From NCBI RefSeq assembly GCF_000696575.1, contig NZ_JMSQ01000003.1:62001-126000 (forward strand): a DNA stretch of 64,000 bases. The letters run 5' to 3'. Positions 17,100-27,194 of this stretch are shown in pieces; positions within the stretch are counted from its first letter, which is position 1, and each line of letters opens with the position of its first letter. The position numbers and the translations under genes were made by a program. The stretch is from Siccibacter colletis (GTDB taxonomy: Bacteria > Pseudomonadota > Gammaproteobacteria > Enterobacterales > Enterobacteriaceae). The notes beneath the pieces were generated by a model. That model was not told the DNA's origin and made no database searches. It worked only from the letters and a program-made list of their open reading frames with translations.

Positions 17100-17604
17100 C
17101 AAAAAAATGCCATGCCAGAAAACGAGGCGACATTATGAAGTTCAGATGATAATTCGCCGTGTTTAGCTTATGGTGAAATATTATATTCAGTTCCGCATGC
17201 CTGTTGCCAGATATTGGTACCTGCTTTTACGGCCTTACTACAGGCTTATATAAATATGTTACCTTACATGCATCAGTAATTTATTTGACATCATTACGCC
17301 TCTAAACCACAAGCAAAGATAAGGTGATAATGCCATAAAACCCTAAAGCGTACGGCCTGATTACTATCAGCGGTTTTATATCTTGATCGCCTGTGGATTT
17401 ACAAAATCCAGAGCGAAACAGTAAATACGATTAGTTACGAGAATCACCTCAGATACCTACCATATTTAGCGGGCATATGTTGGGGCTTTTATTTTTTTAA
17501 TGTGATACAATGAGCGGGCTTTAACATAAATAATTATATCGATGGATAGGGCAGGGCACATTATCTTGCTCTGTACTATGTTCAATCAGGGAAAGATAAG
17601 TATT
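17100..17604. other. AT-rich intergenic region, no supported gene
   Basis: About 500 bp with no convincing coding frame on either strand. The right part contains a possible -10 (GATACAAT near 17505) ahead of the membrane-protein gene. I saw no tRNA, attachment-site repeat or recognisable gene remnant. Confidence 0.5.
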
Positions 17605-17916
17605 ATGAAGTTATATAGTGACTTACACAGATATATGTGGATATTCAGTGTATGGATACTGCTAGCCATGACTTACTGGATGAATTCAGGGCAGCATTTG
17701 GCCGACAGCTTTTTGATAGGTTTACCCTCACTTATTATTCTGATATTAGACTGGAACCGCACTGAAAAGCATGGCGTGCCTGGCTGGTATATTATTTTAA
17801 TAGTTATTATCCCCTGGTTATACATCTTACTAAGAGCAATTAAATTGCGTAAAAACTCAGGAAATTTCTACCTGGTGCCTGTGATAGTTGCAATGGCTTT
17901 ACCTTATCTTTTTTAA
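17605..17916 (+). CDS. Small polytopic membrane protein of unknown function
   Basis: A 103-residue protein with three or four hydrophobic segments (around IFSVWILLAMTYW, LIGLPSLIILIL, YIILIVIIPWLYILL and a final VPVIVAMALPYLF). Start is placed at 17605 (MKLYSDLHRYMW), with AGGGAA at 17588-17593. In-frame ATGs at 17578 and 17542 are possible, so the start is uncertain. It is AT-rich like the genes to its left and marks the right end of the island. No family is recognised; it faces away from the hcp operon. Confidence 0.6.
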   Translation: MKLYSDLHRYMWIFSVWILLAMTYWMNSGQHLADSFLIGLPSLIILILDWNRTEKHGVPGWYIILIVIIPWLYILLRAIKLRKNSGNFYLVPVIVAMALPYLF

Positions 17917-17924
17917 GGGCAGAT

Positions 17925-18023
17925 GGCGGGTGCGCATGGCTTACCCGCCCTACGAGACCGTACTCAAAACGTTACCAGCACAAATCTGGAGAATGTAGGG
18001 TGGGTAAGCGTAGCGCACCCACC
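17925..18023. repeat. REP/BIME-like pair of inverted repeats
   Basis: A 29-base unit of the form GTAGGGYGGGTAAGC-NNN-GCGCACCCRCC occurs reversed at 17925-17953 and forward at 17995-18023, with five mismatches between the two. A second pair with the same reversed-then-forward layout is at 41686-41757. Both pairs sit in intergenic DNA just after a gene. This is typical of enterobacterial repetitive extragenic palindromes arranged as bacterial interspersed mosaic elements. Confidence 0.75.
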
Positions 18024-18160
18024 TCTACAGACGTACAGACTACAAACGCGCAAGCTGCGCTATCCACTCATCATTCAACGACGCTTAACCCGCCCAGGCG
18101 GGTTTTTTCATGCCTGATAACCTCGACATAAAGATTTTACAACTATCGCATATCCGTACT

Positions 18161-18178
18161 ACTATACCCCCCTATAGT
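18161..18178. promoter_or_regulatory. FrmR operator
   Basis: ACTATA-CCCCCC-TATAGT is a perfect inverted repeat around a C-tract, five bases upstream of the frmR ribosome site. CsoR/RcnR/FrmR regulators bind G/C tracts flanked by AT-rich inverted arms. The location fits autorepression of frmRA. Confidence 0.8.
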
Positions 18179-18193
18179 ATCCAGGAGGCCAGC

Positions 18194-18469
18194 ATGCCAC
18201 ATTCACCGCAGGACAAAAAACGCATTCTTACCCGTGTGCGCCGCATTCGCGGGCAGGCGGAAGCGCTGGAACGGGCGCTGGAGGCCGGCGAGCCGTGTAT
18301 TGCCATTTTGCAGCAGATCGCTGCGGTGCGTGGCGCGGCAAATGGCCTGATGGGCGAGATGGTTGAAATTCACCTTAAAGATGAGCTGGTCAGCGGCGAC
18401 ACCACGCCAGCTGAACGGGCGCAGCGCATGGACGAAATCGGCCAGCTGCTGCGGGCTTATCTAAAATAA
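18194..18469 (+). CDS. frmR: Formaldehyde-responsive repressor FrmR
   Basis: A 91-residue all-helical regulator of the CsoR/RcnR family. FrmR represses frmRA and is released when formaldehyde cross-links its N-terminal proline to Cys35 of a neighbouring subunit. Both residues are present (Pro2; Cys35 in GEPCIAILQQ). The basic DNA-facing helix KKRILTRVRRIRGQ and the conserved QIAAVRGAANGLM are typical. Start ATG at 18194 follows AGGAGG; the in-frame upstream extension to 18110 is not used. The gene is 33 bp upstream of frmA, forming the operon. Confidence 0.95.
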   Translation: MPHSPQDKKRILTRVRRIRGQAEALERALEAGEPCIAILQQIAAVRGAANGLMGEMVEIHLKDELVSGDTTPAERAQRMDEIGQLLRAYLK

Positions 18470-19621
<1,152 letters not shown>

Positions 19622-19628
19622 TCCCCTC

Positions 19629-19654
19629 AGCCAGCGGCGTCCGCCGCTGGCTTT
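19629..19654 (+). terminator. Hairpin terminator of frmRA
   Basis: Ten-base arms AGCCAGCGGC and GCCGCTGGCT separated by four bases. The T-tract is poor (CTTTAG), so termination may be partial. Confidence 0.65.
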
Positions 19655-19708
19655 AGTCCTCTCCTCAGCTTTTATTCCAATCTGTGAGCCAGCTAGCGCT
19701 TTTAGCGG

Positions 19709-19735
19709 TAAGCGTTACGCGCGAAATGCCGATGT
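19709..19735 (+). promoter_or_regulatory. Sigma-28 (FliA) promoter of trg
   Basis: TAAG (19709-19712), 15 bases, then GCCGATGT (19728-19735). The flagellar consensus is TAAA-N15-GCCGATAA. It lies 44 bp before the receptor gene, as expected for a class 3 chemotaxis promoter. Confidence 0.8.
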
Positions 19736-19779
19736 TTATCTGGTGTTATTTCGCACCTTACCAATAAGAGAGTTGGGCC

Positions 19780-21468
19780 ATGGAAAAAACAAAAACGATG
19801 CATTCATCGGGAAGCGTTGGCTTCCTGCATCACATAAGGCTGGTTCCGCTGTTTGCTTCCATCCTGAGCGGCATTCTGCTTCTGTTTGCGCTGTGCGTGG
19901 GGCTGGCGGGTTACTTCCAGCTGCAGAGCGAACAAACCCTGAATGACGTGACGGAAGAAATTCAGGTCCGTTCGGGCCTTTCCAACAGTTCCAACCATCT
20001 GCGCACCGCGCGCATCAACATGATCCATGCCGGAGCGGCAAGCCGCGTCGCCGAAATGGAGCTAATGAAAACGAACGTCGATGAAGCGGAAAAGCGTCTG
20101 AAGCAGGCGCAGGACGGCTTCACGCAGTACATGAATCGGCCGGTCAAAACGCCGGCGGACGAAGCGCTGGACGGTGAGCTGAAAGCGCGCTTCACTGCCT
20201 ACGTTGACGGCCTGCAGCCGATGCTGAAATTTGCCAAAAACGGCATGTTTGAAGCCATCATCAACCACGAAAACGAATTCGCCCGCAAGCTGGACAGCGA
20301 TTACAACGCCGTGCTGCTGAAAGCCATCGACATCCGCACCCAGCGCGCCCAGGCGTTGACGGTGGACGCCCATGAACGTACCCGCTTTAGCCTGATAGTG
20401 ATGGGTGCGGCCTTCGCCGTTGCGCTGGTACTGTCGCTGCTGACCTTCGTGGCACTGCGCCGCACGGTGATTACCCCGCTGCAACACGCCGCAAAACGCA
20501 TCGAGCTGATTGCTGCCGGCGATCTGACGATGCCGGAAGAGGCCACCGGGCGCAGCGAGATCGGCAAGCTGAGTCAGCATCTGCAGCACATGCAGCGCTC
20601 GCTGGTGGATACCGTGGGCACCGTGCGTCAGGGCGCGGATGCCATCTATCAGGGCACCAGCGAAATTTCTGCCGGCAATACCGATCTTTCCTCGCGTACC
20701 GAGCAGCAGGCGGCCGCGCTGGAACAAACCGCAGCCAGCATGGAACAGCTGACCGCCACAGTGAAACAGAACGCCGACAACGCCCATCACGCCAGCAAGC
20801 TGGCCGCCGATGCGTCGAACAAAGCCAGCGACGGCGGCCGCATGGTTTCCGGCGTCGTGAGCACCATGGGCGGGATCTCCGCCAGCTCGAAGAAAATCTC
20901 TGAGATCACCGCCGTGATCAACAGCATCGCCTTCCAGACCAATATCCTGGCGCTCAACGCCGCGGTGGAAGCAGCCCGCGCCGGTGAGCAAGGGCGTGGT
21001 TTCGCCGTGGTCGCCAGCGAAGTACGCACCCTGGCGAGCCGCAGCGCCCAGGCGGCGAAAGAGATTGAAGGACTGATCGGTGATTCGGTCACCCTTATCG
21101 ACAAAGGCTCCAGCGAAGTGGTGGAAGCGGGCGAAACCATGAAGGGTATCGTTGATGCGGTGCGTCGCGTAACCGATATCATGCAGGAGATCGCCGCCGC
21201 CTCCGATGAGCAGAGCCGTGGCATTGAACAGGTCGGGCAGGCCATCGCCGAAATGGACAATGTGACCCAGCAGAACGCCGCGCTGGTTGAAGAAGCCTCC
21301 GCGGCTGCGGTGGCGCTGGAAGATCAGGCGGCACGTCTGACCCAGGCCGTAGGCGCATTCCGCCTGCGCGGCGTAACGGCGCGTCGCGAAGCGACACCAC
21401 CACCGGCAGCACCGCGTGCCACAGTACGTCCCGCCGTCGCGCAGGGCGAGCACTGGGAAACGTTCTGA
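19780..21468 (+). CDS. trg: Methyl-accepting chemotaxis protein Trg (ribose/galactose receptor)
   Basis: A 562-residue chemoreceptor. The N-terminal [18 protein letters not shown] and the periplasmic [18 protein letters not shown] identify Trg, and trg precedes ydcI in E. coli too. Layout: first membrane helix about 16-41, periplasmic four-helix ligand domain (binds sugar-loaded RbsB/MglB), second helix about 205-228, HAMP, then the methyl-accepting coiled coil. The signalling tip ([23 protein letters not shown]) is invariant. Unlike E. coli Trg (546 residues), this protein ends in HWETF, close to the NWETF/NWESF peptide that tethers CheR and CheB in high-abundance receptors. A sigma-28 promoter precedes the gene. 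Confidence 0.95.
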   Translation: MEKTKTMHSSGSVGFLHHIRLVPLFASILSGILLLFALCVGLAGYFQLQSEQTLNDVTEEIQVRSGLSNSSNHLRTARINMIHAGAASRVAEMELMKTNVDEAEKRLKQAQDGFTQYMNRPVKTPADEALDGELKARFTAYVDGLQPMLKFAKNGMFEAIINHENEFARKLDSDYNAVLLKAIDIRTQRAQALTVDAHERTRFSLIVMGAAFAVALVLSLLTFVALRRTVITPLQHAAKRIELIAAGDLTMPEEATGRSEIGKLSQHLQHMQRSLVDTVGTVRQGADAIYQGTSEISAGNTDLSSRTEQQAAALEQTAASMEQLTATVKQNADNAHHASKLAADASNKASDGGRMVSGVVSTMGGISASSKKISEITAVINSIAFQTNILALNAAVEAARAGEQGRGFAVVASEVRTLASRSAQAAKEIEGLIGDSVTLIDKGSSEVVEAGETMKGIVDAVRRVTDIMQEIAAASDEQSRGIEQVGQAIAEMDNVTQQNAALVEEASAAAVALEDQAARLTQAVGAFRLRGVTARREATPPPAAPRATVRPAVAQGEHWETF

Positions 21469-21475
21469 CCCTTTC

Positions 21476-21500
21476 CGGGCGCGGTTCCCGCGCCCGTTTT
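21476..21500 (+). terminator. Intrinsic terminator of trg
   Basis: CGGGCGCGG and CCGCGCCCG with a three-base loop, followed by TTTT. Confidence 0.85.
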
Positions 21501-21606
21501 CTCCCTCTCGATACGTTTTAGGACTATACCTGGCGTTTGCCGCCTGGCTTATTTCCGCATCTGTCTACCAGGCTTAAGGGGACTTAAACAAACACGGAGA
21601 TAACCT

Positions 21607-22104
21607 ATGCAGATCAAAACTATTCAGGACTTGTTTGTTCATTTACTTTCCGACACGTACAGCGCTGAGAAACAGCTGACGAAAGCCCTGCCGAAACTGG
21701 CACGTGCTGCCAGCGATGAAAAACTGGTGCAGGCCTTTAAAGCGCACCTCGAAGAAACCCAGGGTCAGATCGAGCGTATCGACCAGGTGGTAGAGAGCGT
21801 GCCCGAGCTGAAACTGCGCCGTATTAAATGCGTCGCAATGGAAGGTCTGGTTGAAGAGGGTGCCGAAGTTATCGAAGAAGTCGAAAAAGGGCCGGTGCGC
21901 GATGCCGGGCTGATCGCGGCGGCGCAGAAGGTAGAGCACTATGAGATTGCCGCTTACGGTACGCTGGTAACCCTGGCGCAGCAGCTGGGCTATAAAGATG
22001 CACAGAAACTGCTGGCCGCGACCTTGGAAGAAGAGAAATCCACTGACGTTAAGCTGACCACCATCGCCGAATCCGGCGTGAACAAAAAGGCCAGCGCTGC
22101 GTAA
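21607..22104 (+). CDS. yciF: YciF-like ferritin-fold protein (DUF892)
   Basis: A 165-residue four-helix bundle of the YciF/YciE family, nearly collinear with E. coli YciF (166 residues). Conserved text includes HLLSDTYSAEKQL, HLEETQGQIERIDQV, KCVAMEGL and AQKVEHYEIAAYGTL; the acidic and histidine residues in these are the di-metal site of the fold. In E. coli YciF belongs to a stress-induced set (yciGFE, sigma-S and osmotic). Here it stands alone between trg and ydcI. No yciG or yciE partner is adjacent. The exact biochemical role is unknown. Confidence 0.92.
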   Translation: MQIKTIQDLFVHLLSDTYSAEKQLTKALPKLARAASDEKLVQAFKAHLEETQGQIERIDQVVESVPELKLRRIKCVAMEGLVEEGAEVIEEVEKGPVRDAGLIAAAQKVEHYEIAAYGTLVTLAQQLGYKDAQKLLAATLEEEKSTDVKLTTIAESGVNKKASAA

Positions 22105-22124
22105 GCGTTTGGTTTTAAGTTCGA

Positions 22125-22151
22125 AAAAATACGCTCGGCAGTGCCGGGCGT
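22125..22151. terminator. Bidirectional terminator between yciF and ydcI
   Basis: ACGCTCGGCA pairs with TGCCGGGCGT. An A-run lies to the left, which makes a U-tract for the leftward ydcI transcript, and TTGTT lies to the right for yciF. Confidence 0.7.
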
Positions 22152-22157
22152 TGTTCG

Positions 22158-23081
22158 TTACAGCGGTATCGATTTACGAATCGAATTCAACAGCCACTGC
22201 GCAGCAGGTGACAACGTCACGTCTGTGCGCGTCAGAATCCCTATCGGCTCGCCCGCGCCCAGCGTCGGGACCGGCAGTGCCACCAGCGTACCCTGACGCA
22301 AATCATCTTTCACCGCGCCGGAAGGCACAAACCACACGTAATCAAACTCTACCGTCAGCTGGCGCGACAGCGAGGCGGACAGCGTTTCTACGCAGGTCAT
22401 CGGCAGTTTGCATCCCTGGCTTTCCAGCAGCGCTTCGGCGTTATCGCGCGGCACCGTGCCGCGCGGGGAGACCACCGCAGGCCACTCCATGATCCTGCTC
22501 AGAGTAATGTTATCGCTGAGCAGCGGATGGTTCGGGCGCACCACCAGCTTGAGGGATTCGAGAAAAAGCAGTTCGTAATTCAGCCCGGTCATCAGGTCGG
22601 GGTCCGACATACGGCCGATTCCGACATCAATCTCGCCGGTTTTTAACCCGGCCAGCAGCATATGGTTATTCATGGTTGCCACCTGCAGCGTGATGTCGCT
22701 CTGCTGTTTGTGGAACTGGCCGATAACCGGCGGCAGCACGCCGAGCGCCGCGGTGGGCAGTGCGCCGACGCGCACCACGTCGGTTTCCTGACCCTCCTTG
22801 CGCGTCAGGGATTGCCCGGCATGGTTAAGCGCGTCCAGCACCTTTACCGCATGGGTGAGGAACTGTTCGCCGACCAGCGTGAGCCGGGCACCGAGGCGAC
22901 CGCGTTCGAACAGCCGCACGCCGGTGAGCTGCTCCAGCTCGTTGAGCGTCTTGGAGAGCGCCGGCTGGCTAAGGTTGAGCGTTTCCGCCGCGCGCCCGAG
23001 AGTTCCCTGCTGAGCGACGGCAACGAAGGTATGAAGATGGCGCAAGCGAATGCGCTGACTGAACAAACCGTTTTTTTCCAT
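22158..23081 (-). CDS. ydcI: LysR-type regulator YdcI
   Basis: A 307-residue LysR-family protein, same length as and near-identical in its N-terminus to E. coli YdcI (FSQRIRLRHLHTFVAVAQQG). The helix-turn-helix is at about residues 25-47 (GTLGRAAETLNLSQPALSKT). The C-terminal ligand-binding domain includes DVGIGRMSDPDLMTGL. In Salmonella and E. coli YdcI affects acid-stress and metabolic genes and represses itself. It is divergent from ydcJ across 265 bp containing repeated GATAACTTG sequences. Confidence 0.95.
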   Translation of the reverse strand: MEKNGLFSQRIRLRHLHTFVAVAQQGTLGRAAETLNLSQPALSKTLNELEQLTGVRLFERGRLGARLTLVGEQFLTHAVKVLDALNHAGQSLTRKEGQETDVVRVGALPTAALGVLPPVIGQFHKQQSDITLQVATMNNHMLLAGLKTGEIDVGIGRMSDPDLMTGLNYELLFLESLKLVVRPNHPLLSDNITLSRIMEWPAVVSPRGTVPRDNAEALLESQGCKLPMTCVETLSASLSRQLTVEFDYVWFVPSGAVKDDLRQGTLVALPVPTLGAGEPIGILTRTDVTLSPAAQWLLNSIRKSIPL

Positions 23082-23114
23082 AGCCGATGTTTAATGCACT
23101 GCGCGGCGCGAAAC

Positions 23115-23141
23115 AAGATAACTTGTTTATTTTTGATAACT
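23115..23141. promoter_or_regulatory. Direct repeats in the ydcI–ydcJ intergenic region
   Basis: GATAACTTG occurs at 23115-23123 and 23133-23141, 18 bp apart, with a related AGATAACA further right at about 23175. They lie just upstream of ydcI in an AT-rich 265 bp divergent region. They are candidate YdcI binding sites. Confidence 0.4.
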
Positions 23142-23346
23142 TGCTAACAAATTAATTTTAACATGAACTTATTTTAGATAACAAAAAGTCATCATTAACT
23201 TTGTTATAGCGGCTTTACCGCGTGACGCTGTCACGGATGTGGTGAAAATTAGCGCGGGTTTATCAGCAGATCACACTTCCGCAATTCTTTACCCGGCGCA
23301 GTGCTGTGTTTTCTACACTCGTGATAACCACGAGGAGGAATACAGC

Positions 23347-24690
23347 ATGACGAAGACCATCACGGCAGATGAAATACGGGAGCTATTTTCTCAGGCCATG
23401 TCTGAGATGTACCAGCAGGAAGTCCCGCAGTACGGCGCATTACTGGAACTCGTCGCTGATGTGAATCTGGCGGTGCTGGAAAACAATCCGGCACTGCATG
23501 AGCAACTGCTTAACGCTGACGAACTGGCGCGGCTCAACGTCGAGCGTCACGGGGCTATTCGTCTCGGCAGCGCCGCGGAACTGGCTACGCTGCGGCGGCT
23601 GTTCCGGGTGATGGGCATGTATCCGGTGGGGTATTACGATCTCTCCCAGGCGGGCGTCCCGGTGCACTCCACGGCGTTTCGCCCGGTGGAGGATGAGGCG
23701 CTGTGCCGCAATCCGTTCCGGGTATTCACCTCATTGCTGCGGCTGGAGTTGATTGCCGACCCGGCACTGCGTAAAAAGGCCGCGGCAGTGCTGGCGAAAC
23801 GCGACATTTTTACGCCACGCCTCTACCAGCTGCTTGACCGCTACGAGGCACAGCAGCAGTTCACCCCTGATGAGGCGAAACAGTTCGTGCAGGAAGCGCT
23901 GGAAACCTTCCGCTGGCACAGCCATGCCACCGTTGATGCCGCCACCTACCAGGCGCTGCACGATGAGCACCGCCTGATTGCTGATGTCGTGTGCTTCCGG
24001 GGTTGCCATATCAACCATCTGACGCCGCGCACCCTGGATATTGATCGGGTGCAGGCCGCGATGCCGGAGTACGGCATCGCGCCAAAGGCGATTATCGAAG
24101 GGCCGCCGCGCCGTGACTTGCCGATCCTGTTGCGCCAGACCAGTTTCAAAGCGTTGGAGGAGCCGATTCTGTTTGCCGGTGAGCACCAGGGCACTCATAC
24201 CGCGCGCTTCGGCGAGATCGAGCAGCGCGGTATGGCGCTGACGCCGAAAGGGCGGGCGCTCTATGACCGTCTGCTTAACGAGGCCGGTACCGGTAAAGAT
24301 AACCTGACCCATCAGCTGCATCTCCAGCAGGTGTTCAGCGCCTTCCCCGATAACGAGATGCTGCTGCGCCGCCAGGGGCTGGCCTACTTCCGCTATCGCC
24401 TGACGCCGGTGGGGGAAGTGCATCGCTCCGCCATCCGGCCGGGGGACGACCCACAGATGCTGATCGAACGTGGCTGGATCACCGCCCAGCCCATCATCTA
24501 TGAAGATTTCCTGCCGGTCAGCGCCGCCGGCATTTTCCAGTCGAACCTCGGCGACCACACCCAGGGGCGCAGCCACGGTAACGCCAGCCGCGACGCATTT
24601 GAACAGGCGCTCGGCTGTGAGGTGCTGGATGAATTTACGCTTTATCAGCAGGCGGAGGATCGAAGCAAACGCCGTTGCGGTTTCCTTTGA
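23347..24690 (+). CDS. ydcJ: 2-oxoadipate dioxygenase/decarboxylase family protein YdcJ (HglS, DUF1338)
   Basis: A 447-residue DUF1338 protein, equal in length to E. coli YdcJ. The family member HglS of Pseudomonas putida is an Fe(II) enzyme converting 2-oxoadipate to D-2-hydroxyglutarate in lysine breakdown; YdcJ is assumed to do a similar reaction. Conserved blocks include NVERHGAIRLG, YYDLSQAGVPVHSTAFRP, CHINHLTPRTLDID and THTARFGEIEQRG, which carry His/Glu metal ligands. Start ATG at 23347 follows GAGGAGGA; an upstream in-frame extension is not supported. It is divergent from ydcI, its likely regulator. Confidence 0.93.
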   Translation: MTKTITADEIRELFSQAMSEMYQQEVPQYGALLELVADVNLAVLENNPALHEQLLNADELARLNVERHGAIRLGSAAELATLRRLFRVMGMYPVGYYDLSQAGVPVHSTAFRPVEDEALCRNPFRVFTSLLRLELIADPALRKKAAAVLAKRDIFTPRLYQLLDRYEAQQQFTPDEAKQFVQEALETFRWHSHATVDAATYQALHDEHRLIADVVCFRGCHINHLTPRTLDIDRVQAAMPEYGIAPKAIIEGPPRRDLPILLRQTSFKALEEPILFAGEHQGTHTARFGEIEQRGMALTPKGRALYDRLLNEAGTGKDNLTHQLHLQQVFSAFPDNEMLLRRQGLAYFRYRLTPVGEVHRSAIRPGDDPQMLIERGWITAQPIIYEDFLPVSAAGIFQSNLGDHTQGRSHGNASRDAFEQALGCEVLDEFTLYQQAEDRSKRRCGFL

Positions 24691-24730
24691 ATCCGCCAGG
24701 ATATAAGGGTGTGTACAATAAGGATGCGGT

Positions 24731-26242
24731 ATGAACACGCCTGAACTCACCCTGATTCACCTCCCGCAGGGAGCGCTGCGCGGCAGCATCGAGGACGATA
24801 TCGCCTGCTGGCGCGGCATTCCCTACGCGGCTCCGCCCGTTGGCGAACGCCGCTGGCGCGCGCCTGAACCCCCACTGGCCTGGCACGATGTGCGTGATGC
24901 CACCCGTAACGGCGATGCCTGCTGGCAGAACGCCGCGCTGTGCGCGGAAGTGGCCGGCGGCGATCCCGGCGGCTTTTCCGAAGACTGCCTGTGGCTCAAT
25001 ATCTTCGCGCCGGCGACACGCGCCGAACCGCTGCCGGTGATGGTCTGGCTGCACGGCGGCGGTTTTACCCTCGGCTCCGCAGGCCTGCCGCCCTATAACG
25101 GCGCGAACCTCGCCGCGCGCGGGGTTATCCTGGTGTCGGTGAACTATCGTCTTGGCCATCTCGGTTTCTTCGCGCATCCGGCGCTTGATGCCGAACAGCC
25201 TGACGGTCCGATAAACAACTTCGCGCTGCTCGACCAGATTGCGGCGCTGCGCTGGGTGCGGGAAAACATTGAAGCTTTCGGCGGCGACGCCGCAAACGTG
25301 ACGCTGTTTGGCGAATCCGCCGGGGCGCGCAGCGTGCTGTCGCTGATGTGCTCCCCGCTGGCCGCCGGACTATTCCACAAAGCCATTATCCAGAGCGGCT
25401 ACACGCTCCCGGACGTGCCGCGCGAGCGCGCGCTGAAGCAGGGCGTGGCGCTGGCCGCGCATCTCGGCGTCGAAAACGCCACGGCGGAGCAGCTGCGCGC
25501 CCTGCCGGGAGATGCCTTCTGGCCGCTGGAAAAACCCTTCAATTTACACCCGGCACCGATTGCCGGAGACGCCGTATTACCGGAACCGATGCTGGAGACC
25601 TTTTTCCATGCACGCCAACATCCGATGCCGGTCATCGTCGGCAGCAACAGCGACGAAGCCAGCGTACTGGGCCTGTTCGGCGTGGATCTTGCCGGGCAGA
25701 TCGACAAATTACGCCGCGAGCGGCGCATGGGGCTTGGGCTGATTAAGCTGCTCTATCCCGGCGTCCGGGGCGACGGGCCTCTGGGGCGGGAAGTGTGCCG
25801 CGATATGGCGTTTACCACGATGGGTTACGTGGTGATGCAGGCCCAGCAGCGGCTGAATCAACCCTGCTGGCGATACTGGTTCGACTACGTGCCGCACTCG
25901 GAGCGCAAGCTCTATCCTCACGGGGCGTGGCACGGCAACGAGGTGCCCTACGTGTTTGATAACCTGATGGTGACGGCGCCGATCTGCCAGACCGCCGAGC
26001 CGCAGGATCGGCAATTTGCGGCGGCGATAGCCGATTACTGGGTCCAGTTTGCCCGCAGCGCCCGCGCTGAGAGCCGCGTGCTGGAGGGCGTAGTGCGCTG
26101 GCAGGCCAGCACCCGTGGCCGGGACCGTCTGCTGCGCATGGGGATTCACCGCGACGCCGGTTTTCGCATGGCCAATCGCTTTATGCGCGCCCGCATGGCG
26201 CTATTCCGCCGCGTGATGGCGCATCACGTCAGCTTAGACTGA
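24731..26242 (+). CDS. Type B carboxylesterase / lipase
   Basis: A 503-residue alpha/beta hydrolase of the cholinesterase-like type B family. The nucleophile is Ser196 in GESAG (FGESAGARS), the oxyanion hole HGGGF starts at residue 108, and the C-terminal catalytic His is expected in WHGNEVPYVF. The early CLWLNIF motif of the family is also present. No signal peptide is seen, so it should be cytoplasmic. The substrate is unknown. It lies 40 bp after ydcJ on the same strand, and its end overlaps the convergent LysR gene by 14 bp. Absent at this place in E. coli. Confidence 0.9.
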   Translation: MNTPELTLIHLPQGALRGSIEDDIACWRGIPYAAPPVGERRWRAPEPPLAWHDVRDATRNGDACWQNAALCAEVAGGDPGGFSEDCLWLNIFAPATRAEPLPVMVWLHGGGFTLGSAGLPPYNGANLAARGVILVSVNYRLGHLGFFAHPALDAEQPDGPINNFALLDQIAALRWVRENIEAFGGDAANVTLFGESAGARSVLSLMCSPLAAGLFHKAIIQSGYTLPDVPRERALKQGVALAAHLGVENATAEQLRALPGDAFWPLEKPFNLHPAPIAGDAVLPEPMLETFFHARQHPMPVIVGSNSDEASVLGLFGVDLAGQIDKLRRERRMGLGLIKLLYPGVRGDGPLGREVCRDMAFTTMGYVVMQAQQRLNQPCWRYWFDYVPHSERKLYPHGAWHGNEVPYVFDNLMVTAPICQTAEPQDRQFAAAIADYWVQFARSARAESRVLEGVVRWQASTRGRDRLLRMGIHRDAGFRMANRFMRARMALFRRVMAHHVSLD

Positions 26243-27083
26243 GTAACGTCGCGCAAAAACGCTGCGCGGCGGCGGCATGTGGGCCACCATCGCGCTGTAC
26301 CAGCCGGTAGCTGGCCCCGGTTTTTACACTGCCGGGGAACGGGCGTATCAGACGCCCGGTGCGCAGGTCGTCCGCCACCAGCTGCTCATCGGCGATGGCA
26401 ATGCCAAACCCCTGAATCGCCGCGCTGATCGCCAGATCCATGGTGTCGAAATGCTGATTCCTGCGCATCACCGGGCAGGGGATCTGGCTGCCGTCGAACC
26501 ACAGCGTCCAGTCGGTGGTGTCCCGGGTGGGATGCAAAAAGGTCAGGTTGCCCGGGGCGCTAAGCGAAAAGTCCGGTGGAAGCAGGGCGGCGCTCAGCAC
26601 CGGCGTTAACGCTTCGTCAAACAGCTTCTCGCCGCTGTGCGTGGTGCCGAACACGATAGCAGCATCGAACGGCTCGCTTTTGAAGTTGATGTCGTGATCT
26701 GTGGTGGTGGTTAACGCCACCTGCAACTCCGGCTCGCGCGCCTCAAGCTGCATCAGTTTCGGCACCAGCCAGCGCATCGCGCAGGTTGGGGCTTTCAGGC
26801 GCACCACGCTCTGCTGGCCACGCGCCTGCTCGGCGCAGTTCACCAGCTGATGAAACGCGTTACGCAGTTCCGGCAGCAGGGCGCTGCCCTGGGGTGAAAG
26901 ATGCAGCCCGCGGGCGTGACGTTCAAACAGCGGAAAACCAAACCAGGCCTCCAGCGCAGCGATCTTGCGGCTGACGGCGCTCTGGGTCAGACACAGCTCT
27001 TTCGCCGCCCGGGTAAGATTGAGATGGCGGGCAGTGACAATGAAAGCATCTACAGCATTCAGGGGAAGCGGGCGACGGGACAT
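26229..27083 (-). CDS. LysR-type regulator, GcvA-like
   Basis: A 284-residue LysR-family protein whose N-terminus (LPLNAVDAFIVTARHLNLTRAAKELCLTQSAVSRKIAALE) resembles GcvA/AmpR-type regulators. The effector domain follows. It is divergently placed from the aminotransferase–binding protein pair across 111 bp with two clean inverted repeats, so it most likely activates or represses that pair. The aminotransferase substrate or its product is a plausible co-inducer. Confidence 0.9.
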   Translation of the reverse strand: MSRRPLPLNAVDAFIVTARHLNLTRAAKELCLTQSAVSRKIAALEAWFGFPLFERHARGLHLSPQGSALLPELRNAFHQLVNCAEQARGQQSVVRLKAPTCAMRWLVPKLMQLEAREPELQVALTTTTDHDINFKSEPFDAAIVFGTTHSGEKLFDEALTPVLSAALLPPDFSLSAPGNLTFLHPTRDTTDWTLWFDGSQIPCPVMRRNQHFDTMDLAISAAIQGFGIAIADEQLVADDLRTGRLIRPFPGSVKTGASYRLVQRDGGPHAAAAQRFCATLLSLS

Positions 27084-27132
27084 GGGCGGCTCCAGCTATG
27101 CGTTTTTCGCATGGCTATTATGACAACAATTC

Positions 27133-27177
27133 GGTTGTGGTCGCAACCGGCTGTGTTTGAATAGTTATGCACTATTC
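27133..27177. promoter_or_regulatory. Paired inverted repeats in the lysR–aminotransferase intergenic region
   Basis: GGTTG-N6-CAACC at 27133-27148 and GAATAGT-N5-ACTATTC at 27159-27177. The second has perfect 7-base arms and ends 17 bp before the aminotransferase start. They look like LysR recognition and activation sites. Confidence 0.55.
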
Positions 27178-27194
27178 AGCCAAAGGTAACCACT

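Noticed and set aside
20062-21453. A 463-codon open frame antisense to trg
   Set aside because: Shadow of the trg coding sequence; low-complexity His/Gly/Arg composition.
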